Shown: positions 55,313-64,000 of the stretch, piece after piece
Position numbering within the stretch: the stretch's first letter is position 1
How the letters are laid out: each line of letters opens with the position of its first letter
Source of the DNA: Haliclona indistincta
Lineage: Eukaryota > Porifera > Demospongiae > Haplosclerida > Chalinidae
Direction of reading: 5' to 3'
NCBI GenBank assembly: GCA_964017065.1
Contig: OZ024787.1
Span: 2,616,482 to 2,680,481, forward strand
Length of the DNA: 64,000 bases
The notes under the pieces: model-generated
What the model was told of the DNA's origin: nothing
What the model saw: only the letters and a program-made list of their open reading frames with translations
Database searches by the model: none
Made by a program: the position numbers and the translations under genes

Positions 55313-55685
55313 AATGAAATTGGGAGAGCCTGTAGCCATGCACCTGCCTCTTACACTGTGAGGCCAGTAAACGTGCTCTATTAGCTTGATCAACAGCATT
55401 CTGTAACTCGTACTAGATCCCACGACTTCTGTTTGGTGGCAGCATCAGCATTTGGTGGTGATCAGCATATCCACCATCAATGGTGTTTAAGGGTGCAGAG
55501 TCACGCCCACGCATGTATTTTTGGCTGGTTGCTAGGGGATTGTATCTCAGAAACTACTGCTGATATTCCAAGAGACCAAAGACCTATGCTGCAAGACTGG
55601 CGGAGGCTGTACACATTGTAAACTATGAGCGCTGAAAGTGCCAGACGGAAAGTGACAGGCGCAGCTAGGTACAATGCTTAGGCTA
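55313..55685. other. unassigned DNA with a receptor-gene trace
   Basis: Apart from the short match near 55472, no gene or repeat is recognised. Confidence 0.4.
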
Positions 55686-56890
55686 AAAGAAAATAAAAAG
55701 ATTTCTAACGAAATCAAAAGGATGTAGGGATAAAGAAATCTGCTACTGGTCCACAATGTAAACCAACAAGGAGCAAGCATGGAATGGTAACACAATTGAC
55801 TTGCTAACAGACCATAGATCCCTACATCAGTGGCTGTACATAACATTTTGACTATACTATAATTATTTTGTCACAAGCTAACCAATGCATGTCAGGTGTC
55901 CGTCAATAGCAACTAGCAGAACTGCTGTAGTCAGCCACTGATGTAGGGATCTATGGTCTGTTAGCAAGTCAATCGTGTTACCATTCCATGCTTGCTCCTT
56001 GTTGGTTTACATTGTGGACCAGTAGCAGATTTCTTTATCCCTACATCCTTTTGATTTCGTTAGAAATCTTTTTATTTTCTTGTTTGTGTCCTTTTTTCTT
56101 TTACAGTGAGTTTCAAATTTTTGGTGCAGTTCGAATTCGGCAAGATAATGTATCTCTTTTTGTTTCCATCATTGGTTTGGTTTGCTTTTTTGATAATTGC
56201 TTTTTAACTTGTAGCTCCTAAATACTGAAACTAGCTCATGCATTCATGCATGCTGCAGCCTGGATGCACAGCATACGAGCCCCGCCCACTCTGGTTAAAA
56301 ATTTTCCGTATGGCTGTGATACTATCTGGCAAGCAGCCGAACGGTGATACTACACGAGCTTACTCTGTGAGTTGTTCTTCGAAGACTCCAGACGCCAATA
56401 TGCGCTCTCCATACGGCGATACTCTACAAGTGTGTTTGGTCACGTGCGTATTACGTAATCACAATAATGGCGTCAAACACTTAGCTGACAACTGTTCATG
56501 ATCGTGAGCTCGTCAAATGTATATCGTCGTTTCGCTAAAAACTAAGTTCAAAAGGCACATGCCAGGAGAATTTCACGACTGTTCGTGGGTGTTTTGGTCT
56601 TGACAATGCTCGCGTAAAGGCGCTAGGCGAGTGGAAGAAAGAAAGAAAGAAAACGAAGATGACGAACGTCGATTTTCACCATTTCCAGGTTCGTCACTTT
56701 AGTAACACTTTCGAGCAATCTCCTTGCTACTGTAAGATGGGGCAACGCTAGAGAGCAGATCTAAGTGTCTTTGGACGTATAAAATTCATCACCAGGCGAA
56801 ATATCAGCGTTTGAACGCTAATACATTGTATGTAGCCGCCATCTTCTTTTCTCGTTCATCCCTACATAGGGAGTCACTACCGTGCCTCCC
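55686..56890 (+). mobile_element. composite foldback element, copy 8 (complete)
   Basis: The foldback is at 55686-56082 and the tail runs to the palindrome GGGAGTCACTACCGTGCCTCCC. TA borders lie at 55684-55685 and 56891-56892. No transposase. Confidence 0.8.
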
Positions 56891-57820
56891 TAATAAAACT
56901 TTCGTTCACTCAGGCAGTAGAACTTCAGATTGTGCATATACGTACTTCAACGAGGTGAAGACAGTAACAGAGAGCTTTACCGTGTATTGTGCTTGAAAGT
57001 GGGATTTTGAGCTTCTTACCTCGTCGTTTTCGTACTCAGAGGGAGTTTATTAACAAAAAATCTCTGTTACGGTCTTTATCTGGTCGCTAATAGTCATACG
57101 TATATCCAAGTTTGGGTCTATTCTGAAGGCCACTGACAGAGTTTTATTGAGGAATTTATTGTTCGCGATCTTGGCTGGCTACTGTCAATTTATCCTCACA
57201 TCCAGCCCATTTTATATAATGGCCTGGTAATGACTGCATACGCATGTGCGAAGATTTTCCGTTAAATTAGGCCGTAAACTGATAAAGTTAGCAAACGGAG
57301 TAGTACACGAATTTGGTGTACGGAAACTAAATTTCGCGTTTACTCCAGTTTACTACCACCAATTCTCGTTAAAACAGCTGCTGCAGATCTACCAGGCAGT
57401 AAGCGTACACAGCCCTAGTTTGTAGTGCTTGAGCATTGTTTGTACCTTTCCCTGAGTAGGAGAGAGTGTGCCAGAAGCCTTCTTGCGTAGCTTGAACTAG
57501 CCATTCATTGCTATTGATTGCTGTTTCAGTAGGAAGATGAAACGGACATATCTCGGTAGTGTGCGTTAAAATGTACCGATCGTACGCGATGTTTTACTGA
57601 TTACCAGGTTTTACTGGTAATATTGGAGCATGCACTGACAGTCTGGACCAGGCCATCTTCTTAGCAGGGGGAGTGGCCTGGAGGCGAGGCTACTGTCAAT
57701 TATTCTTATTGTTAATGTGCTTGTATAAACAGTGAATATCATTTGTGGTGTTGTAACAATTTCCAACTTGTACATTCCTGAATAAGTTAATAGTTGTTAG
57801 GGCCTTCACCATTTAGTCAG
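56891..57820. other. intergenic DNA, nothing recognised
   Basis: No supported ORF or repeat partner. A small palindrome-like ACCAGGTTTTACTGGT is at about 57603. Confidence 0.45.
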
Positions 57821-57940
57821 AAGAGAACATCAGTTTGTACTGGAGTATAAACTTGACGATCAAGAGAAGGAGTGTCTCTCTCCAGTGCTGATTGAGAAAA
57901 ACCACTACTGTATGTAGTTGATATGAACTTTTAATAAAAC
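57821..57940 (+). pseudogene. relic of a receptor-family C-terminus
   Basis: AAGAGAACATCAGTTTGTAC, ACTTGACGATCAAGAGAAGG and CTCTCCAGTGCTGATTGAGA match the coding sequence for the tail (EHQFVLEF...LDDQ...SPVLMERE). The frame is broken before the EREPLL motif. TTTTAATAAAACTG follows and contains a poly(A) signal. Confidence 0.8.
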
Positions 57941-58009
57941 TGTACTCTATCAAGTAGATGGCATTATTTTTTAGTTATAATCATTTTTTGTTATCATCAC
58001 ACCAATCTT

Positions 58010-58444
58010 ATCACCGATCTATTAAGATAGGTGTGTTTTTGATTATATAACACTTGACTGATAGACAAAACATGAATACCTAATCCCAGTTGCCAAGTTC
58101 AGTTAAAAACACTTTAGGTCAATTTACAACTTTTAATGACAAAGAACATTTTTGTCAAAGCCTTACTGTTACAAAATGTTTAAATATTTATAACCCAAAC
58201 ACAGTTTGTTTAACAACATGTTTACACCATTAAACTCTTCTCACTTTACTACAAATTTTTCACTTAACTCTTTCTTATGACTTTGCAGAATGTATGTATA
58301 GTCTGTGTGAAACACACCTTGCTCTGCTAAAGAAAGTAATTACTTCTGTGGTAAAGATAACAAACCTGTAGTCAAAACATACATGATTTATTTAAACCAG
58401 TTTTTCAGTGTTAAAAGATACTGATGGATATCATACAGTAGGTA
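58010..58444 (+). promoter_or_regulatory. 5' region of copy H, promoter block and donor missing
   Basis: Family intron sequence begins only at about 58010 (TCTATTAAGATAGGTGTG). The acceptor TTTGCAG ends at 58288 and the 25-codon upstream ORF follows. Nothing upstream matches the CRE block or the GTAAGT donor of other copies. The conserved start ATG at 58424 is followed by TAG at 58439-58441. Confidence 0.5.
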
Positions 58445-61400
58445 ATGGCAGCTCTACTTGTGTTGGTGCTGTTGTTGGCTGTACCTCTCACTACCTTTAC
58501 TGCCAATGTCTACTATGTCACAGCTGATGATGCAGCTGGTCATGAGCTGGCATGTCCTCCACACCAGATATGCCACAACCTCTCCTACTACATCTCTCAA
58601 CCTGGCCACTACTTCACCTCTGACACTGCCATCATCTTCTTGGAAGGTCAGCACAGCTTTGACAGAGAGGATCTTGTACATGTCAATAATGTACACAAGC
58701 TGACTGTGAAGGGACAAGGTGAGTGGCCGGTAGCAGGAGCTGAGGAGACTGTGATGCAGTCTACAGTCATTATCAACTGCACCAAAGAAGGAGGAGGACT
58801 CATCTTTGATTCTGGTTATGATATTACCATTGAAGGTCTTACCATCACTAACTGTGGCCATCCTCATGATGGTGTATTCCAGTTTACAAATATTAGTAAC
58901 CTTTTCTTTCATCAAAATTCGATACAGTTCATGTCAGGATATGGACTTATGGCTTCAAGTTGTGTGAGTGTCGTACTTTCTAACTGCTCTTTCTATCATT
59001 CAGTAGTGTGTTTAAAATCAGGTAGTGGAGTAGCTATTCATTGCGGACGATCTTCTCACAAGAACTATTCATTGGAGATCACTTTTTCTAACTTCACTAA
59101 GTGTTTTAATCCGCAATCAGGTGGAGGCATTCAACTGCACACCAGCACTTTTTGTATTATTCCGATAAAAGCTATTCTTTCAAATTTGGTCGTGTCTCAT
59201 AGTAGTGCAACATATTTTGGTGGATGCTTATCAGTGAAATTGACAAATGATGCGAAAACTTCTTTGGCAATTTTAAATAGTAGTTTCTTGAATTGTTCTG
59301 CACATAAAGATGGTGGAGGTGTTTATATATCTGCCCCTTCAACCGCTAATATCACTTTTAAAAATACCAAATTTGTTGAAAATACCTTTTCCAGTGGAAT
59401 AATTGAGTTATTTTCAAGTGAAGTGGTTATTATCTGTAGAACAAATAACGATGCTCACTTTTCTTTATTAGACTCAACGATAATTCACACCAAAGCTTCG
59501 AACACAGTTCTTTACGTGAAGGATTGTCGTTATGTATCAGTAAGTAATACCCAGCTAACAATGGCTAATCAGACATTTGCTGGCTTCGACTTAGAAAATT
59601 TGTATTCCGTAAGCATCAGCAACAGTCGTTTTCATGGATGTTACGATCTGCCTTCTGTACTTTTGTTAATTTCGAATTTATATATAACCATCGAAAACTC
59701 AATTTTCTTCAACAACTCTAATGGTCGCTCGGTGATCACATTTTTTAAATCTAATACTTATATAAGAAACTCCATTATATCAGATAACAGCATGGTTGGT
59801 ATCACTGCTATACGGTGCAATATTGACTTTCATGGTCGCAACGTGATACAGAATAACAGGCACACAGAGGGAGCTGGTATCACATTGATTTTACCTGGTA
59901 TTATCAGAACACGTGGTGAATTGTATTTACTCAATAACACAGCTAAAAATCATGGTGGAGCAATTCTGGTGATACCTGTATCGAGCTCTCTTACTCTGTA
60001 CTATAAATACACTGCCACACAGTGTTCTTTTGATTTTTTCACGGATTCCTATATATCTTTTTCTGGCAACACTGCTGGGAGAGGTGGTGATGATGTATAT
60101 GGGGCGAATCTTCTAAATTGTGTAGCCCCTATCTTTATCAATGCTCCATATTTTGAACAACGAAATGAAACTTCTTATTACTTTGACTCACCTCTTCTGA
60201 AATATTTTCACATTGCTGACACTGAAAGACTTTCCTCCATGTCTTCTGACCCGATCATGGTCTGCTTCTGTGTTGCCGACAGACCAGACTGCTCTGATAG
60301 GACCCCACGTTACATAGAAACATATCCAGGACTAGAGATCAACACAACAATAGCAACAGTAGGATACTATGGTGGTACAAGTCCTGGTGTTGTACAGGTC
60401 AGTGCTGAAAATGCTAATCTGGTTCACTTCTATGGTCAAAATGAGACTACTAGCTGTTTCCAACTTCACATTCTCCTAGAGAAAATGTCCTCAACAACAG
60501 CACTGGTTGATATCAAGGTGGAAGATGGCTTAAAAACCTGGAGTCTATCACTCATTGTGGACTTGTTAGATTGTCCAACAGGCTTTGTTGCTGTTGACAA
60601 GAACTCAGGACAGCATCACTGTCACTGTGTTCTACTCTTGGCTAATAATCGTGTACAATGCAATGTAGCACTTAAACCATACAAGTTTCTGAGACCAGGC
60701 AACAGTTGGTTTGCCTACATCAACAACACTCAGTGTATAACTGGTACTACTAATTGTCCTTTTGACTACTGCAATCGATCCAATATCTCATTTAACATCA
60801 TAGCACCAGATCGTCAGTGTTTAGGCAATAGAACAGGTATACTGTGCGGACAATGCCAGTCTCACCTTAGTATCATGCTGGGATCCAATCGCTGTGGTAC
60901 TTGCTCCAACTGGTATCTATTCTTGTTACCAGTATTTGGCCTCGCTGGCATCGTTTTAGTGGCTATGTTGATGTTCCTGAACTTGAGTGTCTCTGTCGGA
61001 ACTATTAATGGACTACTGTTCTATGCAAATATGGTGAAGCTGAATGAAGCTTTCTTCTTCCCAAATGGTAGTATTCCAGTAGTAAGCCAGTTCATCTCAT
61101 GGCTGAACCTTGACCTTGGTGTTGAAGTGTGTTTGTTTGATGGACTGGATGGCTACTGGAACACTTGGCTGCAGTTTGTCTTTCCAGCTTACTTGTTTCT
61201 TATCATTGGCTGCATTATTGTGGGATGCCGCTACTCTGTGTGGCTTTGCAGGTTGTGTGGCTCTCATGCTGTCCCAGCACTAGCTACACTGTTTCTCATG
61301 TCTTACACTAAAATCCTACTCACAGTCACTAATGCTCTTTCAATGTCTCAGCTGCCTTGCAATGACAGTATACTGACAGTGTGGAGTGTAGATGGGAACA

Positions 61401-62191
61401 CTCAGTATGGCAGTGGTAAACACCTTGTTTTAGTGGTCTTTTCTTGTGGCGTACTGGTCGTTGGACTGGCTTATCCTGTTTTAGTTTTGTGTGCTCCTCT
61501 TTTGGAGAGATACAGTGATAAGTGCAGGTGGAATTCTGTTGCAAGGTTAAAGCCACTGTTAGATGCTTATGGTGGACCTTACAAAGACAAGTATCGATTC
61601 TGGACAGGAGTGACTCTAATGGTGCGACTAACTCTCACTGTGACATTCTCCTTTACTTCAGGAGGATTGGCTATTGTCAATGCTTACATTATCAGCACGG
61701 TCATTGTGGGAATTTATGCTGTGTGGTTCTTTTTGAATGGTGTGTATAAAAGTGTTTACATCAGTGCTCTTGAAATGCTCTATCTTCTTAACTTATATCT
61801 ACTGAGCATCGTTTGTCTGTCTATGTCATCTCTTGACTTGAATAGCAAACAAAAAGTAACAATCTTTTCAATATGTGTGTCCTTAGTGGTATGCTTAGCA
61901 ACCATGGCTGTGCATATTGGGAAATATCTTAAATTCCAGAGAATTAAGAGAAAATTAGGGTTTAAAGGTCGACCAGAGTATACAGCAGTTCCTCAGGTGG
62001 CAGCAGATGAGGATGATGAAGATGACAAGACTCCACGATCAGCATCTCCACCATCAATGGTGTATGGCTCTAGTAGAGGAGAACATCAGTCTGTACTGGA
62101 GTTTACACTTGACGATCAAGAGCAGGAGTCTCTCTCTCCGGTGCTGATGGAGAGGGAACCACTACTGTTTGATACTAACATGAAGTCCTGA
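58445..62191 (+). CDS. copy H: receptor-like protein using a downstream start
   Basis: The family ATG (58424) reads five codons and hits TAG (58439-58441) where others have a second CAG. The next in-frame ATG, at 58445, is the conserved internal Met and opens 1,248 residues. The shortened signal peptide (MAALLVLVLLLAVPLTTFTA) still has a full hydrophobic core. The architecture is otherwise complete. The variable patch reads LYYKYTATQCSFDFFTDSY / IFINAPYFEQRNETS. Four residues between the fourth and fifth membrane segments (ISQQ in B) are deleted, giving SDKCRWNSVA. The tail has YTAV and EREPLLFDT. It is probably functional if initiation can occur at the second ATG; no other break is seen. Confidence 0.85.
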   Translation: MAALLVLVLLLAVPLTTFTANVYYVTADDAAGHELACPPHQICHNLSYYISQPGHYFTSDTAIIFLEGQHSFDREDLVHVNNVHKLTVKGQGEWPVAGAEETVMQSTVIINCTKEGGGLIFDSGYDITIEGLTITNCGHPHDGVFQFTNISNLFFHQNSIQFMSGYGLMASSCVSVVLSNCSFYHSVVCLKSGSGVAIHCGRSSHKNYSLEITFSNFTKCFNPQSGGGIQLHTSTFCIIPIKAILSNLVVSHSSATYFGGCLSVKLTNDAKTSLAILNSSFLNCSAHKDGGGVYISAPSTANITFKNTKFVENTFSSGIIELFSSEVVIICRTNNDAHFSLLDSTIIHTKASNTVLYVKDCRYVSVSNTQLTMANQTFAGFDLENLYSVSISNSRFHGCYDLPSVLLLISNLYITIENSIFFNNSNGRSVITFFKSNTYIRNSIISDNSMVGITAIRCNIDFHGRNVIQNNRHTEGAGITLILPGIIRTRGELYLLNNTAKNHGGAILVIPVSSSLTLYYKYTATQCSFDFFTDSYISFSGNTAGRGGDDVYGANLLNCVAPIFINAPYFEQRNETSYYFDSPLLKYFHIADTERLSSMSSDPIMVCFCVADRPDCSDRTPRYIETYPGLEINTTIATVGYYGGTSPGVVQVSAENANLVHFYGQNETTSCFQLHILLEKMSSTTALVDIKVEDGLKTWSLSLIVDLLDCPTGFVAVDKNSGQHHCHCVLLLANNRVQCNVALKPYKFLRPGNSWFAYINNTQCITGTTNCPFDYCNRSNISFNIIAPDRQCLGNRTGILCGQCQSHLSIMLGSNRCGTCSNWYLFLLPVFGLAGIVLVAMLMFLNLSVSVGTINGLLFYANMVKLNEAFFFPNGSIPVVSQFISWLNLDLGVEVCLFDGLDGYWNTWLQFVFPAYLFLIIGCIIVGCRYSVWLCRLCGSHAVPALATLFLMSYTKILLTVTNALSMSQLPCNDSILTVWSVDGNTQYGSGKHLVLVVFSCGVLVVGLAYPVLVLCAPLLERYSDKCRWNSVARLKPLLDAYGGPYKDKYRFWTGVTLMVRLTLTVTFSFTSGGLAIVNAYIISTVIVGIYAVWFFLNGVYKSVYISALEMLYLLNLYLLSIVCLSMSSLDLNSKQKVTIFSICVSLVVCLATMAVHIGKYLKFQRIKRKLGFKGRPEYTAVPQVAADEDDEDDKTPRSASPPSMVYGSSRGEHQSVLEFTLDDQEQESLSPVLMEREPLLFDTNMKS

Positions 62192-62699
62192 CTTTTTTCA
62201 CGGTTATTGCTGCCATTTAGTTACACTTCTGTGTTGTTTGTTGTAAGTGACCAAAAGTGGATTTTTTGCAATGTCTAATGTTATTATAACATAATTATGT
62301 TCATTATAAGTTGGACACTGTTCTATGTCACTGACTTGTTATTACGCATTACAACGAGGCATTGTGTGTAAAAGATGGCCAGAAAACATAGTAATAGCAA
62401 TATATAGTGTCTAGGATGAAACACTCACATGTTAGATGTGATGTGCATATTGAACAGTGTATAGAATGCCTTCTCTTGATTGATATGACTATTACATGGA
62501 GAGCTAGACATTAGGTATGTGAAATAGTTATACTACCTCACTGTTGACATTGCTTGACAGGAGATTCCTATCTTTTAGTTGTATGATACCTCTGTTGATG
62601 GCGTACAAATTTAGTGCTGTCACATGCTTTGTTCTTATTCTTTGTTAAGAACTAAGTGCTCAAACTAGCAACACAAAGTCAGCAATTTTTTGGATTTAA
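62192..62699 (+). repeat. 3' flank of copy H, shared with B, D and G
   Basis: 62192-62360 resembles the flanks of A, B and D (GCCATTTAGTTACACTTCTG). 62365-62699 is the uninterrupted version of the G flank, and shows where the composite and piggyBac-like elements inserted there. Confidence 0.65.
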
Positions 62700-62946
62700 G
62701 TATATCTTACTGCATCCCTGCGAGTGCAATATCCGATTTATACAACTGAGCTTGAGGGAATGGTTGTATAAATCGGATATGGAACGAGCGGGGTTGTATT
62801 AACAAATATTTTTCCGGTTCGACCTACTCACGTGAGCTCGCACTGGGTCGATCGAGCAAATGGACTCTCCCGTTAGCTAGTTACAGCGCTCTCTGTAGCC
62901 TTCACACACAACTGGAACTTCCCGAAAGCCAGCTAACGATGTGTAA
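62700..62946. repeat. 240-bp hairpin repeat, copy 3
   Basis: ATATCCGATTTATACAACTG pairs with GGTTGTATAAATCGGATAT in a long stem. The conserved CTACTCACGTGAGCTCGCAC and CGATGTGTAATG sequences follow. Confidence 0.75.
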
Positions 62947-63100
62947 TGTGAACCTTAATGTTGCTAGAAAGGTAAGAACCCAAATGAGCGGTTTTTTTCA
63001 TTTCTGTATCTGACCCAAACATCGAGTTTGTTATCAACGCACGTCTTATGGCCTGTTTCTTTAGCACTCACCCTTACAACCAAACTGGATGATGTTCTAA
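62947..63100 (+). repeat. sequence shared with the flank after G
   Basis: AGAAAGGTAAGAACCCAAAT and TTTAGCACTCACCCTTA match 54470-54580. Confidence 0.65.
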
Positions 63101-63332
63101 GGAGGATGTCAATGCTTACATTATCATTACTGTAATTGTTGGTATTCATTCTCTTTGGTTTTTCATGAATGGTATATGAAAACATTCATGTATGTGCTCT
63201 TGAATGCTTTATCTTCTCAACATGTTTCTTCTCAGCATTTTTACTTTGACAACTGTTTCTCTTGACTCAATTAAGTAACTACCCTATTGCAACCATTTCT
63301 TCAGTCAGTATTTCTTTAGGAGTGTCCTGGCC
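63101..63332 (+). pseudogene. relic of a receptor-family 3' part
   Basis: GGAGGATGTCAATGCTTACA, TTTTTCATGAATGGTATATG and ATGCTTTATCTTCTCAACAT match the coding region of the sixth and seventh membrane segments. Internal stops break the frame. It is the uninterrupted counterpart of the relic at 54596-55312. Confidence 0.75.
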
Positions 63333-63797
63333 GATCTTTTCACCTCAGTGTCTTCTTTTTAAGAATAGGAAAATTAAGCAGTAGAGACTAGAGAGCATGA
63401 TCTGTTAAGATAGGTGTGTTTTTGATTATTATAACACTTGACTGATAGACAAGACTTAAATACTTAATTCTCAGTTGCCAAGTTCAGTTAAAAACACTTC
63501 AGGTCAATTTGCAACTTGTAACAAAGGACACTTTTGTGACTATTACAAAATGTTTGAATTTTTATTTAGTGAATAACCCAAACATTGTTTGTTTAACAAC
63601 ATGTTTGCACCAATAAACTCCTCTCACTTCACTACTATTTATCTTTCTTATGACTTCGCAGAATGTATGTGTAGTCTGTGTGAAACACACCTTGCTCTTC
63701 TAAAGAAAGTAATTACTTCTGCAGTGAAAGTAACAAACCTGTAGTCAAAACATACATGATTTATTTAAACCAGTTTATTCAGTATCAAAAGGTACTG
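63333..63797 (+). promoter_or_regulatory. 5' region of copy I
   Basis: Family intron sequence starts near 63337 (TTTTCACCTCAGTGTCTTCT). The acceptor CGCAG ends at 63661. The upstream ORF is present, with Tyr-2 changed to Cys. The promoter block and donor are not found upstream. Confidence 0.5.
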
Positions 63798-64000
63798 ATG
63801 GGTATCATACAGCAAGTAATGGTTGCACTACCAGTGTTGCTGTTGTTGACTGCACCTCTCACTGCCTTCACCGCTAATGTCTACTATGTCACAGCTGATG
63901 ATGCAGCTGGTCATGAGCAGTCATGTCCTCCACACCAGATATGCCACAACCTCTCCTACTACATCTCCCAACCTGACCACTACTTCACCTCTGACACTGC
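63798..64000 (+). CDS. copy I: receptor-like protein, 5' part only (runs off the window)
   Basis: The ATG in family context (GTACTGATGGGTATC) opens the signal peptide MGIIQQVMVALPVLLLLTAP and continues through NVYYVTADDAAGHEQSCPP to HYFTSDTA at the window edge, without a break. It shows that the tandem array continues beyond the window. Confidence 0.85.
   Translation, partial: MGIIQQVMVALPVLLLLTAPLTAFTANVYYVTADDAAGHEQSCPPHQICHNLSYYISQPDHYFTSDT

Overview
The window looks like a piece of a metazoan nuclear genome, most probably a sponge (demosponge). This is an inference from AT-rich DNA, canonical GT-AG introns, the density of non-autonomous transposable elements, fragments of a reverse-transcriptase-linked domain familiar from sponge and cnidarian retroelements, and a large receptor-like gene family that I associate with sponges. 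No prokaryotic operon logic, rRNA or tRNA gene was seen.

The dominant content is a head-to-tail array on the + strand of nine copies of one gene, labelled A to I here: A 9549-10652, B 11809-15597, C 17506-21279, D 25348-28617, E 29996-33787, F (dead) 36850-41042, G 47994-51764, H 58445-62191, I 63798 to beyond the window end. Each full copy has an uninterrupted coding region of about 1,250-1,262 codons. It encodes a signal peptide, a long Asn- and Ser-rich ectodomain with beta-helix-like repeats (GG(A/V) and FxxN-type turns, many N-glycosylation sequons), a Cys-rich juxtamembrane segment, a C-terminal bundle of about 8-9 hydrophobic segments, and an acidic tail with tyrosine-based and acidic-dileucine sorting motifs. 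The copies share a 5' region with a TGACGTCA-like promoter block, a predicted 5'UTR intron and a conserved 25-codon upstream ORF. Variants include a short secreted form (A), an internal in-frame deletion (D), a nonsense codon just inside the usual start (H), a mosaic pseudogene (F) and a diverged tail (E).

Layout: 1-920 is a decayed Ty3/gypsy integrase end. 1014-2123 is the first copy of a composite foldback element. 2358-2826 is an hAT-like element. 2870-3656 (minus) is a two-exon gene for a small secreted Cys-rich protein with tandem repeats upstream. 4.8-8.7 kb is a cluster of foldbacks, a long (TTTC)n tract and interlocked inverted repeats. 8.9-41 kb holds copies A-F separated by shared flanks and insertions. 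41-47.2 kb is a repeat graveyard (retroelement fragments, nested TIR elements, a 928-bp foldback). 47.4-64 kb holds copies G-I with duplicated 3' flanks, relic 3' gene ends, a TTAA-flanked piggyBac-like element and other insertions.

Together the copies look like a rapidly evolving cell-surface receptor or adhesion family that changes by tandem duplication, gene conversion, deletion and transposon insertion. What they bind, and whether they work in recognition, immunity or adhesion, cannot be read from the sequence.
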